A DNA stretch of 64,000 nt from Albifimbria verrucaria. Taxonomy: Eukaryota; Ascomycota; Sordariomycetes; Hypocreales; Stachybotryaceae. The DNA is taken from assembly GCA_020081605.1 (NCBI GenBank), contig JAHREC010000009.1, positions 310,001 to 374,000 of the forward strand, read 5' to 3'. Position 1 is the first letter of the stretch, and each line of letters opens with the position of its first letter. The notes beneath the pieces were generated by a model that was given only the letters and a program-made list of their open reading frames with translations, made no database searches and was not told the origin of the DNA. This document shows, one piece after another, positions 1 to 12,750 of this stretch. The translations under genes and the position numbers were made by a program.

Positions 1-959
1 AGAATGGTGGAGACAAACCAGCCATCACTACACTCTAATGCAAGATAATTATGTCCACAACGAAATACATTTACAATCCGTATCTTGTTTGCATTACTCT
101 CGATAAGCATTTCACATGCACACCTAGGACCATTCACCTCTGCGTCAGTGATGGCTGAATCACATTATTAAACCGCACTCAGCTCATCGGAAAATCTCGC
201 CTTGTATTTCTTACTCCTTCTGAGGGTCAACTATGTTCTTGAACTGTGATGTCTTTAATCCGTTTCGTAGCAACCAGTATACCGTTTAATTCTGCTCCAA
301 CCCAAATATCGTGCACCTTAGCCAAGAACACGTGAAGTAATCACCACACAACGCTTCAGAAGTTGCAGTCGGTCACGAGTTCGATTATTTTAACGGGCTA
401 TAAACATCATTAGACTGCATTCGGCTATAGAAAACAAATGTCCGAAATACAAAAATGACAATAGAAATGTGATCCTCTCAACTTGGAAGAAGATGTAATG
501 AGCACTGGCCTTGTCTTTGCTCCTCTGGCCCTGATGAGCTCCTAGGTTTGTAAGCTCCACGAACTCGGGGTATGATTTTGGCCCATTTCATATACAAAAC
601 ATGGTAGCGGAAGCACATAATTCTCTCCAAGATTGTTGAACAATACTCTCACGGACCTGACCTTGGAATTGTCTTGGCTCTTGGCTCTTGGCTCTGTTCT
701 TGGCCTTGCTTTACTTACACCGAATTTCTTCATTTTTAACTCAGGTCTTCCAAATCTCATCAGTCTAATTTTCTTTCTCAATGATAAAAGCCCAGATTCC
801 CGTCCATTTGTAGATTTATCCATGCAGCTGGTGTTTTACAGTTCCAGAAACTGCTAATTGCAACGACCCTCTATTCAACCCATACAAACTCGATTGCACA
901 GACCCAATCGTCTCTTTCTTATTATTTTACTACTTTTCCACTCCCATCTGGTTATCAAT
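1..959. other. No gene recognised (left edge)
   Basis: AT-rich intergenic sequence. Open frames at 542-823 (minus) and 633-857 (plus) overlap each other and show no recognisable domain, so neither is called. Confidence 0.5.
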
Positions 960-1517
960 ATGAGGTTTCTTGCTCAAACTATAGTTCTATTTGCCGCCAT
1001 GGGTCGATTCGTTCAGGGTCGGCATGAGTGGCCTCTTGTACAACATTTTGGCATAGGCTCACTGTATTGTATGACGTCTTGATTTGCCTAACTTGTTCGT
1101 TTTCATCTTAGTTTCTTCACTTGCTAATACCTTCATAGCTAGAGGCGTCGTTACGAATGATGTTCTCTTCACTGCTGGGATTGTTCCATCGGTAAATGGC
1201 ACATACCCAGAAGGCATTGAAGCTCAGACGGTAAGCATTTCAAAAATGTCACTGGTTATCGATTGGCGCTAACAACGAACCAGACTGCCGTCATCAATAA
1301 TATTGCGGCTATACTCGAGGAGGCAGGTACATCATGGGAAAACGTGGTCAAGACTACTATCTATTTGGCACACATGTCCGACTTTGCCGCTATGAGCGCT
1401 GTTTATGAGAGATTATTGCCCCACCCTAAACCAGCCAGGACGACTATGCAAGCTGGACAGCTGCCTGGTGACTTTCTGGTTGAGATCGAAGCTGTGGCAG
1501 CTATCCCTAGGCAGTGA
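960..1517 (+). CDS. RidA/YjgF/YER057c family protein with a possible N-terminal signal peptide
   Basis: Members of this family deaminate reactive enamine/imine intermediates or act as related L-PSP-like proteins. My model has exons 960-1068, 1112-1230 and 1284-1517 with introns of 43 and 53 nt, giving 153 aa in a continuous frame. The first intron is supported by GTATGA, a TGCCTAAC-like branch point and CTTAG. The C-terminal two thirds carry family landmarks: LFTAGIVP in the first strand, the helix IAAILEEAGTSWENVVKTTI, and near the end the family Arg in KPARTTMQ followed by VEIEAVA. The first 20 residues (MRFLAQTIVLFAAMGRF) are hydrophobic and look like a secretion signal, which is unusual for this cytosolic or mitochondrial family. 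The usual GPYSQA motif is not well conserved. The domain is secure; the first exon is a guess, and a cytosolic start further downstream is the alternative. Confidence 0.62.
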
Positions 1518-4198
1518 AATCAAATGCGGTACATTTATATACCATAAGATGAGTTTGAAAACGGCATAACTACAAAGGAAGTCTTATTCTCAGTAATACT
1601 CTTGGCATCATGGATTGTTGATTATGCTACAATTCCCTCAATATTGATAGTGTTTCGGTACCACATCGGAGGGATGAACAGCCCAGCCCAGCAATTACGC
1701 AATCGAGGAAAGCCACGGGTTGCTAACGCCACAATATGCGAATGGGACCGGAGTTAGCGACTAATCGGCCCATAAAGGTGCTCATTGATAACCTCATATG
1801 CGTCACTGGCGTTTAGTAACCTTATCATAACCTCATCACTGATCGTGACATTCCAACATGAAACGTTGCTGTGTCTTCCGTATGACATGCCCGCCAAGAC
1901 ATATTTCCAGCGGACTATCAGTGTAATACAGACTCTTAGTGCTCTTCTGTGGGAGACACATCCCTAATCAAGTGAGCAGCAAAATGATAACGTTCAAGGT
2001 TGCAAATTTTGCTTGTACATAATATGGCCATTTCGGCAGTGAAAATATATTAAACAAATAAATAAACCAGGAAATTTGATAACATAAAGCTTGATCAATA
2101 TAAGACGATAGAATAAATAAAATAGAAAGCAATTGTATTAGAAGAGAGGAGAGAGAAGAAGAAAAGAATAAAGAAACATATTGGTCAGACTCTGATAGGT
2201 ATCTTGTATATTATTCCTGGATTATAATGCTTTACTATGAATCGGATATAAATGTTGGAATTCCTGAAGTGATATGATAACAGGCTGATCAATAACGAAT
2301 AGGCAAATTAGATGGAATATAATTGGCTACTGCAAAGCCGGGCAAGTATACTCTTCATTACGTTGAACTAACCAGGGCTTGAAAGCATGAGTCTCATCTC
2401 TACCTTTTGGCGGCCCAATTGGCGCCATCCCTGCGTGTGTGTCCGTGTATAGGGGTGAGGTTTGGGTATTGCTACATTGCCCATTAGGTTCGCACCGGAA
2501 GCATCCATCATTTTTACGGTTTAGTACCGTACAATCTACCACCTGGATTCCTTGATCACCATTGAACATGTTCTGCAAATACGAAGGCTACTGCCGCATT
2601 TGGCATGGGATTACATCTTGTCGAACAACTAACCGTTCGTTCGCTTGAGCGTACGAATTCCTCAAGGAATGTAGGCCCCTTGTGGTCTGTAGGGTAGCAC
2701 TTATAGCCTGCGGTGGTTTCCCTTACGGTAGCATAATTCTGTACAACCATGAGCAATGTTATTAAATTTGTGGTCAGCCATTTTTTATGCTTATCGTATA
2801 TTTGTCATTCTCCTGATTTTCATCTTGAATTCGTGTATTTGTTCCATTCCCGGTCTCTGCCTACCCCTGAGCTGAAACCTGTGACGACAATGGGGGCCGG
2901 ATCATTCAGCACGTGGCTCAAGCTGAGCGACTTTGAAATTTTTTACATTCGTCTATTTGTGCATTACTGGGAGTCCTCGAACCCATCTGACTAGCAATGT
3001 CTTATAATATATGTGTAGATCACGAAGGTTCTGCTGGAACCAGAGTGATTACACGCATTTGAGAAAATGTTTAGGGTAACGAGGGAGGGCTGGAAACCGC
3101 TAGGCTCAAGCAGTTCAGAATATGCGCGAAAGGGTGCTAATTATAGTACGAATAATCCAATATATAGCCCCATACAGAAGGTGCCTTGTAAATAGCTATC
3201 GAAGCTTGACTTTTAAGCTTAAAGTGGACACACGTAAGATATTGAACATGGGCGTGAGAAAACCCGCATAAGCGATTTGCGGGCATTCGAAACTGCCACG
3301 GATCGTTGGCTCAAAATCTTTCTCGCTCCATTTCCTACTGGCTTTGTGTCGAAATTATCTGCCCGAGGTGCCGGTGGTAGGATCCTGTGTGTAAGCATCG
3401 GGTCCGGACTGCAATTGTATTAATTTCCGGCCAGACTCGGCGTCAGGAGAAAAACCAGAGCAGCGATACGAAAATTCATGCACCTCTTCCGCAGTGCGAG
3501 GGTAATGAGGAATAGATGTACGAAAATATTCTGATTACACAGGCATGTCTATTTGCCGCTTTCTACTAGCCGAATTGGAGATTCTTTCGCTATCGTGTAG
3601 CTGGTTTAGGTCTGGTTCTAACTGGGTCCAGTGGACATTCAACACAGAACACAGAATATGTTGATCCTTTTTGGCCAGCAGGAAAGCCAAAGCCTTTCAT
3701 AGTGACAGCTGTTATTAGACATTGCTAGAGGAACATTCCAACCGCGAGCTGAAGACTGGGACCTAACGAATGCGAAGTTACACCAAGATTAGAACCATGA
3801 AACGTGACTTGCTGACTCCTTCTCCCGGGATTCCACCATTTTTCCCTGCCACGGCCCCACCAGACCACCAAAACACTGCTGCCATCAGAGTCTGTCAAGT
3901 TACACTGATGGGAGGAAAGGAGTACAGCAACGGTACTGTCAATCCGCCGGTGTGGTCTGCCTCTTGTGTTAATGTCAGCGTGCAGGGGCCTATCTGGCCA
4001 TGGCTTCGAATCCGCTTTGCGAAAGCCACCAGCTTGATATAAAATGCAGTTCACCCCAACGCCAAAAATTGCCGTTTCTTCAATTCAAGTCAATCATTCT
4101 CCTTTCGTTTCTAACGCTCTTTCTTTCTTTCTTTTATTCATTCATTCTTTACTTCACTTCTTGGGCTAGTCCTTCGTTTACCCATTCAATCTTTCAAA
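1518..4198. other. Intergenic region with a possible Cys-rich gene remnant near 2327-2756
   Basis: There is no gene I can name. On the minus strand, 2327-2756 holds two open stretches in different frames that together carry about ten Cys (for example KNDGCFRCEPNGQC). They could be a decayed small secreted protein, but they could also be chance. The last 120 bases before 4199 are a CT-rich tract (TTCTTTCTTTCTTT near 4120-4140), typical of strongly expressed fungal promoters, and serve the LPMO gene. Confidence 0.4.
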
Positions 4199-5129
4199 AT
4201 GTTCTCCAAATCCCTCATCTATGCTGGCTTTGCCTCAACTGCGGCTGCTCATATCATCATGTCTTACCCTCCTTCTTACCCTCTGCAGGGTGGAGTCATG
4301 AATGCCCCTTTGTATGGCAAGTCCGGGGCTCCCTTCCCCTGCGGTACTACCAGCTTTACTGGTCCTCAATCTACCATTTTTGAGGCCGGTAGCACGCAGA
4401 AGCTCATGTTTCAGGGTACTGTGGTTCACGGTGGTGGCTCTTGCCAGATCTCTGTTACAACAGACCTGAACCCTACTCCCAACTCCGTCTGGAAGGTTAT
4501 TAAGTCAATTCATGGTGGTTGCCCTCATCGCACTCACGCCGGCAACCTTGATCCTGCCGATCCTCTGTATCAGCTACCAGATGGTTATGATGTTCAGATT
4601 CCTGATCTTCCTGTTGGATCTTACACTCTTGCATGGAGCTGGTTCAACAAAGTGGGCAACCGCGAAATGTATATGAACTGTGCTCCCATCGAGATCACAG
4701 GTGGTGCGGGCACTGTTGATCCCAACAGCCTTCCCGACATGTTTATTGCCAACATTCCCCAAACCACCTGCAAGACTCCTGACAACACTGACCTCGTGTT
4801 CCCTAACCCTGGAGGCAACCTTGAAAAGTTGGGCTCCGGAACCGCTTACGCGTCGCCAGTGGAATGTGGTTCTTCCAACCCTGCGCCTATTGTCAACCCC
4901 GTTACCGTACCACCTGTTCCCGTCACTCCTATTGTTAACCCTGTCAACCCTGTGGCACCCCCTCCTCCTCCCCTCCCCTTCCACCGGCTCCTGCACTGAG
5001 GGTACTTTCAAGTGCATTGACGGTGCAACCTACTCCCAGTGCGCTGCTGGTGCATGGAGCGTTACCATGCCGGTAGCCCCTGGAACTAGCTGTATTCCCG
5101 GAGAGGGCGCTACTCTCAACATTGTCTAG
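4199..5129 (+). CDS. AA11-type lytic polysaccharide monooxygenase with a frame break before its C-terminal Cys domain
   Basis: AA11 enzymes are secreted copper monooxygenases acting on chitin. A 17-residue signal peptide ends in STAAA, so the mature protein starts [10 protein letters not shown] and has the obligatory N-terminal His of the copper brace. The second His is in [11 protein letters not shown] (residue 77), and the axial Tyr is in REMYMNCAP (residue 158). After the catalytic domain comes a Pro/Val-rich linker (about residues 228-262). The ATG frame then ends at 4999 within a C-rich tract (CACCCCCTCCTCCTCCCCTCC). One frame over, the sequence resumes as [12 protein letters not shown] and continues to [11 protein letters not shown], stop 5129. 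That tail is the X278-like Cys module often found at the end of AA11 proteins. No AG acceptor lies where an intron would be needed, so the cause is a +1 (or -2) indel. The catalytic domain itself is complete. Confidence 0.85.
4960..4992 (+). other. Frameshift site in the C-rich linker of the AA11 gene
   Basis: The reading frame moves by +1 inside a low-complexity CCT/CCC tract. Upstream frame: [12 protein letters not shown] then stop. Downstream frame: [11 protein letters not shown]. Polymerase slippage, assembly error, or a true allele lacking the C-terminal module are all possible. Confidence 0.75.
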
Positions 5130-5697
5130 ACAGACATAGGGGACGACAACTAAAGGACGCAAGACATTTTTGTCCGGATGTGGATTGATTGCAGCGGGAC
5201 TGTGTCAGCATGATAGAGAACATGGCATTCCGGCTGAGCTGTTGAATGGGTAGATAGATTTTACCAGACGCTTACTCTTATGTTTATTAAGAGTGAGCCA
5301 TTGATAGATTTTAATGCATTGACTGCAAAATTCTGATTCAAGGCTTGAAAGTGCATGCTGTTCACTAAAGACTCTAGTCGATAGCAAAGATCCCACCTTG
5401 CCCAATAACCAGATTCTGAGCCTATTATATGCATCTTTTCATTGCCATATTCAATTGTCATTATGATGGTGGGAAGAAGGCACGATATATTTTACTTAAT
5501 GTGACAACATATGACTGTTGCTTACACATAGATTGGTTTGTGTGGAGGAGTTCTCGTGAAAAAGTAAGTAAAAAGCAAGTTTAGCCTTCAGCAAGTAACA
5601 ACGCCCTTCACTCTCAACAGAATAACAATACCTCAAACTGATGGCGCCTATTTACATGATTGGTTACATATTTAGTGACGTTTTGACGATTGAAGCT
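5130..5697. other. Intergenic between convergent LPMO and ADAM genes
   Basis: 3' flanks of two convergent genes. I see no further coding or structural signal. Confidence 0.6.
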
Positions 5698-7987
5698 CTA
5701 CCCATATAAAGGTGCAACAATAGGCCGGCCCATCTGTTGATCTTTTGACTTGTTTATCTTTCTCCTCTTTAACCAAGGAGCTATGCAACAGCAGAATACT
5801 ACCGCTAACAAAATGACACCAGAAACAGACGCGATGACTGGAATTAGGATGTGGTCGTTGTCATTCCAGAAATCACTGACACTATTTCTATTCGGTCGCC
5901 GGCAGTCACCGCTTCGACATGTGCCGCCATTCTCACACGGTGTTCCGTCAAGGAAATATTGGTTCGTGGTACGGCAAACATCGGTGCCAAAAGCTGAAGG
6001 ATTGCGGCACCTGATCCGGCACCCAGTGTCACAAGCCGTTGTGTCATTGCCAGAACTTGACAAGCCCATGGAGACTCGGCATTGCTCATCTCGGGATGTG
6101 CATTGTCCAGATGCACATGTAAGACCATCTTCATCTGCTCCACAGCTGTCTCCATCGTCGAGAGTGACATCTTCAGGACAGGTTCCCGTATCACCTGGGC
6201 AAGTCTCCTCGGGATCACAACCACCAGTGCTCGCGCGGCATGTGGTTCCTCTTGATGCAAAGCGGCATTGATCATCGCAGCAAGCCTCGTTCGATGGGTC
6301 GCATACGGCGTCGCCAATAAAGGTGCAAGTCCGGGCATCGCAACACGGATTATTTTCACAATCCTCGTCTCCTCCGCAGTCGCATTCTTCACCTACTTCC
6401 ACGATGCCATTACCGCACTGGCTGTCGGTGATGGTTTCAACGTCTCTATTGTCGGTCAAGCAACGGGATAAACCTGGCAGTCGCCGAAGACCAAAACAAA
6501 CATTTCCAATGGAACACGGTGAGAACTCTGATATGTCTCGACGAGCCGACGGGTTCATAATGAATTGACCACCTGCGTCACATGAATTCTCGCTCAAAGG
6601 ACAGCATGACTGCCCTGTCACTCTGGTGTTGCTGCAAGCCGTTTCATCGCAGTCATGGACTGCCCCGAAAATATGACCAGCTTCGTGAGCAAAAATCTGC
6701 CACTCACTCCTTGTCCGAATCACTACGTTGGCTCCGGCCACTCTCTGGCCGTTGTTAGCACGTCGCGAACCTCGCGCGCATGCTTGTGCCAACCATGCGA
6801 CTCCCACTGATGGACCCGATTCGCAGGTGCTGAGAAGACTCCAAAAGGCGTTGTTGTCGTCCTGGTCACCTCGCCACTCTGAGAAGAGATTCAGACGATT
6901 CCCAATGTTTACATTAGCTGTACACTCCATGTTCCACGGTGTTGAGGTACTGGGACTGCTGGGACAATTTCTGTCGCTGATGGTAATATTGCGAATGCCT
7001 AAAGATATGTTGAAGCTGCTCTCGAAGGCTTGAGAAGCACTATTGACTTGTGCGATGATATGAGAGCGGGCTTCTTCGGACGAATTGAAGCTGGCAGTGT
7101 AGCTGCAATCTGTGGCAATGCCGACGAGTGCAACCTGGCGCTGTGTTGGACAGCCTCGGGTCTCACCGATAGTGTTTCTCAAATCCCAACCTGTTTCGCC
7201 ATCATCGGTGTCAATCTGTCTTCCAGAAAGCAAACCTGACGAGAAGTTGTCGTGGGACATCAGTGATGAAAAGGTGATACCGGCATTGTATGATAGTGTA
7301 TCCGTATCGCAATATGGTTGAGTTTGCACATCCCGTTTGGCGCCAGCTAGATGATTGTAGTTTGTAATAATATCTGAATCTTTCCACACAACCATGTAAT
7401 CTTTCCAATCTTCCTCAGAGTCTGGCTCAGGGTCTGCAAAGTGTTTCACGCGCTGGTAATTGGAACCGGTGTGGATGTGGTGATGATCGCCGTCGATCCG
7501 AAAAGCTCCTTCAAATAGTGGACGTTCGCCGTCTCGATGCATTGTGATCCTTGCCCAACCGGCTTTGGCCCATTCGGACCGCCCATGTCTTCGAATGAAA
7601 GCGTTGCCACGATAAACTCTATGTTCATGCCTTTGTACCTTCTCCGTATGGCTCATAGTTCCATCTACTCGGAGGTAGTTTATGTGCATAGACTCATGTA
7701 ATATGTCTGTGTTCGGTTCAAGAACAAGACGAATATCATTTTGCTCATTTTGAAGCTTGAACGTGAGATCGAAACTCGAATGGTGATGTACTCGTCTTGA
7801 AGGTGTGACTATCGTGGGTGCATTGACTATTGAGACTCGCCGAATAGGACTGCGCTTTGTTGAGAAGGCTATAAAGCAGTGGATTTAGTCAAGTTTAGAT
7901 GATGATGAATGAGCTTTACAGACCAACGGCATCTTGTGCAAGGATGAGGATAAACAAGCACGCAATGGTGAGCCGATAGTTGACCAT
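5698..7987 (-). CDS. ADAM-family (M12B) membrane metalloprotease-disintegrin
   Basis: Fungal ADAM proteins are type I membrane zinc proteases presumed to shed surface proteins. The start is MVNYRLTIACLFILILAQ at 7987, a signal peptide. A 70-nt intron (7850-7919) then splices to an exon open to 5698, and the total of 740 codons divides exactly. A propeptide (SSFDLTFKLQNEQNDIRLVL) is followed by the reprolysin domain. Its zinc site HEAGHIFGAVHD lies near residue 411, matching HExxHxxGxxHD. A Cys-rich disintegrin module follows (CGNGIVEVGEECDCGG onward), then further Cys-rich sequence, one membrane helix (ILIPVIASVSGVILLAVVF) and a short basic cytoplasmic tail (WLKRRK). All key residues are present and no frame is broken. 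An alternative donor 5 nt away would change a few residues near residue 23. It stands alone, with no functional partner next to it. Confidence 0.9.
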
Positions 7988-10579
7988 ACTGATGCCACGC
8001 AACATTGAACCATTGAGACAGCCCAGAAAGTGTTTGTGAACAATTAAATATGCACCTGAAGCGGTGAAGCGTGGTTAATAAAAGACGTCACGAAGACCGA
8101 AGTCTCTACTATAGTAGTAGCCCCAAGCAGGCGCTTGTGCGGCGTGAGAAAAGCCAAGACGGACCGGAGCAAGCTACAAATCGCTACCAACATATGTACA
8201 TCAGCCTTGGGGTACGCGTCAGAGTTGCCATTGCATAGCCTCGCTTTCCTTAACTCCGGATATTTTGACTGGAAGCAATCAGAAAGCGAGTACTGAAAGC
8301 CCACTATGCACGTCTAACTTCGTGATAGGACTTTAAAATACCACTTATCACGCGGTGGGCTACTAAGCGGCTCTTACCACTATAATTCACATTTCGGAGG
8401 TAATGGCAATAATTTTGTCTAGTTCTTGGCGAAACGCGTCATGCATCAGGGAACGGACCGAACTGTCAAGGCAGGTCCAGAAGCCAAGAGCCAAGACATA
8501 TCACCATAACAAGTCCAGCAGCCGATGGTTCATTTGTCATATACGCTTATCAGGATGTCAGCAGGCTGCATATGCCTCGCCCTATCAGATCTTGATAATG
8601 CAAGGATGCTTCTAACACCCGCCGCTAAACATCCGGTAGGTTGATTTGCGGTTTGCCTCCCAACTTTATCTGGTGCAACAATCTTCAAAGAGGTGATCTC
8701 TTTACGGCAGTGTCGGTTTAGATTGTAAGGTATGATATTGTAGGCAAAGGCTATCCAAGGCCTTTGACTTATTGTATCATGTGAATTTGTTAACATGTCT
8801 TCGAAGTAACTGTGGAAATGGACCTGGTATGAAATATCGCAACTTTGTGACACAAGCCATATAGAATATCACCAATCCAGAAAGTCCTCTTCTGATCTTT
8901 TTTTCCCTCCCTTACTTTTCTTTTCTTTTGTTACATGCATATCACACAAGTGGAAGATGCGCTGACATTTCTCCTTCTCTTGATCGACCATGCCAAGGCC
9001 ACCTCCGCGTCATCACTGAAGCTCAGCCACTATTTCATGAGCAAAAGCTTTACACTAGTTAAGTCCGATCATCATTAACTCCGAGCGACGGCTCCAGGAG
9101 CAAGTTATCGACCAGTCGTAACTTGCGCACAGGACTGTATGGATGCGTGCGCAAGTTTTGAACTGTCATTAATAGTAGTGAATTTCGGAGGTCATGGTAA
9201 TTACACCAATGGAAGCATTATGGAGATGAATCGTAGCTGCATTTGAAGTGAACCTTATACATGATATTTTGAGACATACCATGGCAAATATGTGCAGTTT
9301 TCCGCAGCTCTGTCTATATACCAGATAATAACATTCATCGATGAAGTTCATGTTCCATCTTAAATCCTTGTATATTTAAAACCCCGTAAGAATTTCAAGG
9401 CTCAAGCCAGTCACTTCTTGCGCGAGCAGACACGTACTCCAACCTCATTAAGTTATATTTCATGCTGTTTTAATGCCTGCACGTTATCATCCCAAAACAA
9501 TTGGAAATAATAATGCTTGCATAATCAATCCGAGCCGAATTTTGTGGCATAGCATCTAGATCCATCGGAATGGGCACATTTGGCAACGCGATCGTACCAA
9601 GATGTATTCGAGGATAAAGGAAATCCTATTCAATACTCCAGTATTTGGTTCAAAAGGTAATTTAAAATTCGAGAAACTCATCCCTGTCAGTTGACTTTGT
9701 CTACTGAAAGTGTCCTAGTTGTAGGTTGGCGCCACTTTCTTCTGTATAACATAGGGTCTCATTTCAACGTCCTCTTCAGTATATGGATGTTTTACGAGGT
9801 TCCTGCACGTACCTAGTGCAATCTGTTCCACACCTTGATGAGGCACTTTATACAACTGAGGAAGTAATCATGTGTAAGAGACGGCGGGTATATGGCCCTC
9901 AAATCTAGGCAATGAGTTTGGTTAGCATGTTATCTATCAAGAAATATACTATGCATTGACACGTTGGTGACTTGATGGAATGCACTCCTGTCCCCTACCG
10001 CACTGGGGCCTTCGCGCACTCGAGGAGTTGTGAATCAGTTAAGTAATCAAGCCCGTCATGAATCAATCATGAAACACTCAATCTGTAAGCTATTCTACTG
10101 GGACTAAGCTCGGGGCAAGCAGCAAGCGATGATTTCATCACCCAAAAGCTCTTCAAGTTGTCACAGTATCTGTATTTCACTGGATTCAAAAAATTTGACT
10201 AACTATATTTCTTATTTAACTGCCCGAAGCCCAGAAGAGAAACTCCGACTGGATGCGAGAATTATCGAGGTGCTCCCAGCGACCATAGATAATACACTGA
10301 TGATTGATTGGAGGACGAATTATGGGGTTCGCTGCTAAATTCCGACAACGGAGTGTTTTGGTGGAACCATCAAGAGATTTGGGCCTTCTTACCCTTGTCC
10401 TTTACCAAGTGTCGACAGTAACAACGGTTCGTAATCTCGTGGCTTCCTGACAAGTGCCGCTACATGCACTATCTGCCCAATTACTACAATATCTCTCACA
10501 CAAATCTCTCGCAACTCTGCTTGGAAGGTTGGAAGCTTAAAATTGTCGCCAGGAATTCCAAGGAATTACTCACTTTGCT
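7988..10579. other. Intergenic region, no gene recognised
   Basis: 2.6 kb with scattered short open frames on both strands, none with a recognisable domain or credible splice structure. It includes a T-rich run near 8897-8905. Confidence 0.5.
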
Positions 10580-12750
10580 ATGGCATCCGCCGATTCAAGA
10601 GTACAAGACACACTCTCTGAATCTTTTAGTACTTCGGGGACAGCAGTACATGATTACAAAAACCCCGCCCAGAGAGATTCATCAAGTCCGAGAACTGCAC
10701 GTTATCTCAGCCATCCACGTAAGTGGTAATACTCCATAACAGTAACTTTGGGCAAGCCTCTGAACGCTGACCGTTCAAAATTCTTTCAGATTCGCCTTCG
10801 TCACTCCTGTCTCCAGTGGAGGTCCGTCATATCTGTCCCAAAAAGTGTTACGTGGCACGTATTATCTAACACAAGGCCATAGCAAAACTCATCAGCCCCT
10901 ATTGACAATGGCATCATTCCAACAGCGCACAACTTTATCAACAATTCACTCCTACAATCCAAATCGCGACTGTGGACTAAAGTTTATGATCCAGTAAGTC
11001 TGGCTGTCTCCTCATCGTCTACGAGTATGCTAATCTTGCAACAATAGTTGACACAAGACTTTCTCACCCGAGTTCCAGAGTCAACACACTCGGAGATACA
11101 ACAGGCTGTTGCAACAGCAAGTGCGGCTCAAGTTGAATGGGCTGCCATTCCAGCTCATTTGCGCAGGGTCAAAATACTAGACTTGGTGAACGCGGTGCAA
11201 GTAAACAAATACAAAATTGTGAGTGTGTGAGCTTTACTATTGGCGGTATCTTAATGCATGAAGTCGAACCAAGTATAGCACATGCTGATTTCCTGTGATG
11301 GCAGATTAACTGCCTAGTAGCAGAAATAGGGAAGACCCTACAGGATGCCAAAACAGAGTTTGATCGCGGACTCGATTCTTTGTTGGCTGCGACCAGCATT
11401 GGAAGCGAGATGAGAGGAAACCACTGGGCTGCGGCAACAACCAACACCCATACCGTATACGAACCGTTGGTACGTTGTATCCAGCTCTTTTTGGTATATT
11501 TGAAGCAGCGTCCGTTGACTTTATTTTGCTAATAGGGGTCTGTGTGTCGGTTACGCCTTTCAACTTTCCTTTCATGATACCGCTATGGACTATCCCTCTG
11601 GCTGTTTTGACCGGGAACACCGTAATATTGAAGCCATCTGAGAGAGCCCCTAGCTGCTCCATGATCCTTGCCGAATGTGTCCTCAATGCCGGGTTCCCGC
11701 CAGGTGTGGTGAATATCATCCACGGAGGGCCTGGTGCAGTTGGAATGCTGTTATCGCAACCCCTCGTGAAAGCCATCAATTACGTAGGCTCGGACATTGG
11801 CGGCGAAAGGGTTTACGAGCATGCGAAGGCCAATAGAAAGCGTGTCCAGGTCGAATGCGGAGGCAAAACCATGCTGTGGTCATGCCCGATGCTTCGAAAA
11901 GAGAAACATTATTTGCCCTGGCTGGTAGCGCCTTTGGCGCTGCAGGGCAGCGATGCATGGCTTCCAGTGTAGTTGTTTTTGTTGGGTCATCTATTGAATG
12001 GCTCCTGAGCTCGTTCACATTGCGGACTCTCTAGTTGTCGGCAGTGGTTCTGATCCCTCGGTAGGCATTGGGCCTCTGACAACAGCTGCGGCAAAGAGCC
12101 GTGTGATAGCGATGATCAATGAAGCGGAGCAAGATGGAGCACAGGTCCTTCTCGATGGTAGGCAATGCTACGTTGAAGCGTACCCTAATGGCAATTTTGT
12201 TGGACCTACAATTTTAACCGCGATAGAGACATACATGCAATGTTATCAAGAGGAAATTTTTGGGCCAGTTTTGCTCTGCATTCATGTTTCAAACCTAAGC
12301 GAAGCTATTGGTCTAATCAATGACAGTCGATGTAAGTTACACCCATATGATGGCAATGTTTACAGTTCTCGTAACAAACAAACCAGATGGCAACGGTTGT
12401 AGCATATTTACGTCGTGTCCGGCAACGGCAAAGACGTTTCAAGATCAAGTGGATGTCGGCCAAGTTGGCATCAACGTTCCTGTAATGGGTGAGTATGCTC
12501 AAAAAGTTCTTTACATGCTTCTGACACGATGTCTAGCGCCATCCGGTATGATCCCACGAACTACAAATAAGGAATCGTTCCTTGGGGTGCGTACTACAGT
12601 CCTATTGATATTAAATCCTAATATACTAAAAGCTTAGACATGCGAGGTTTGGGAGCTTCACAATGGCAATTCTACACCACAACAAAGACAATAACTTCAT
12701 TGTGGCGGCCTAGCGTACATAGTAGTTTCCCTTCAGCGATTGATAGTTAA
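10580..12750 (+). pseudogene. Malonate/methylmalonate-semialdehyde dehydrogenase-like gene, twice frameshifted
   Basis: CoA-acylating aldehyde dehydrogenases of this family turn (methyl)malonate semialdehyde into acetyl- or propionyl-CoA. Exons read in order: 10580-10718 (uncertain), 10790-10821 (uncertain), 10883-10993 (IIPTAHNFINN), 11048-11218 (LTRVPES), 11305-11470, then 11537 onward with GVCVSVTPFNFPFMIPLW, the catalytic segment [22 protein letters not shown], and an end at 12750 (TKTITSLWRP). Two single-base losses break it: GGCAAAACC at 11862-11870 (one A short of the family GGKNHAVV) and TGGCTCCTGAG near 11999-12009. The usual PMFSFTGNK near the end is degraded to MIPRTTNK. All intron borders still look functional. 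It resembles the dehydrogenase at 33479 and may be a decayed duplicate of it. Confidence 0.8.

Noticed and set aside
3725..4054. Overlapping ORFs on both strands (109 and 90 aa) before the LPMO gene
   Set aside because: Mutually antisense, no domain, and located in the LPMO promoter.
10464..10739. Separate 91-aa ORF upstream of the first dehydrogenase
   Set aside because: It overlaps, in another frame, the likely first exon from 10580 that splices towards the dehydrogenase, and it has no domain of its own.
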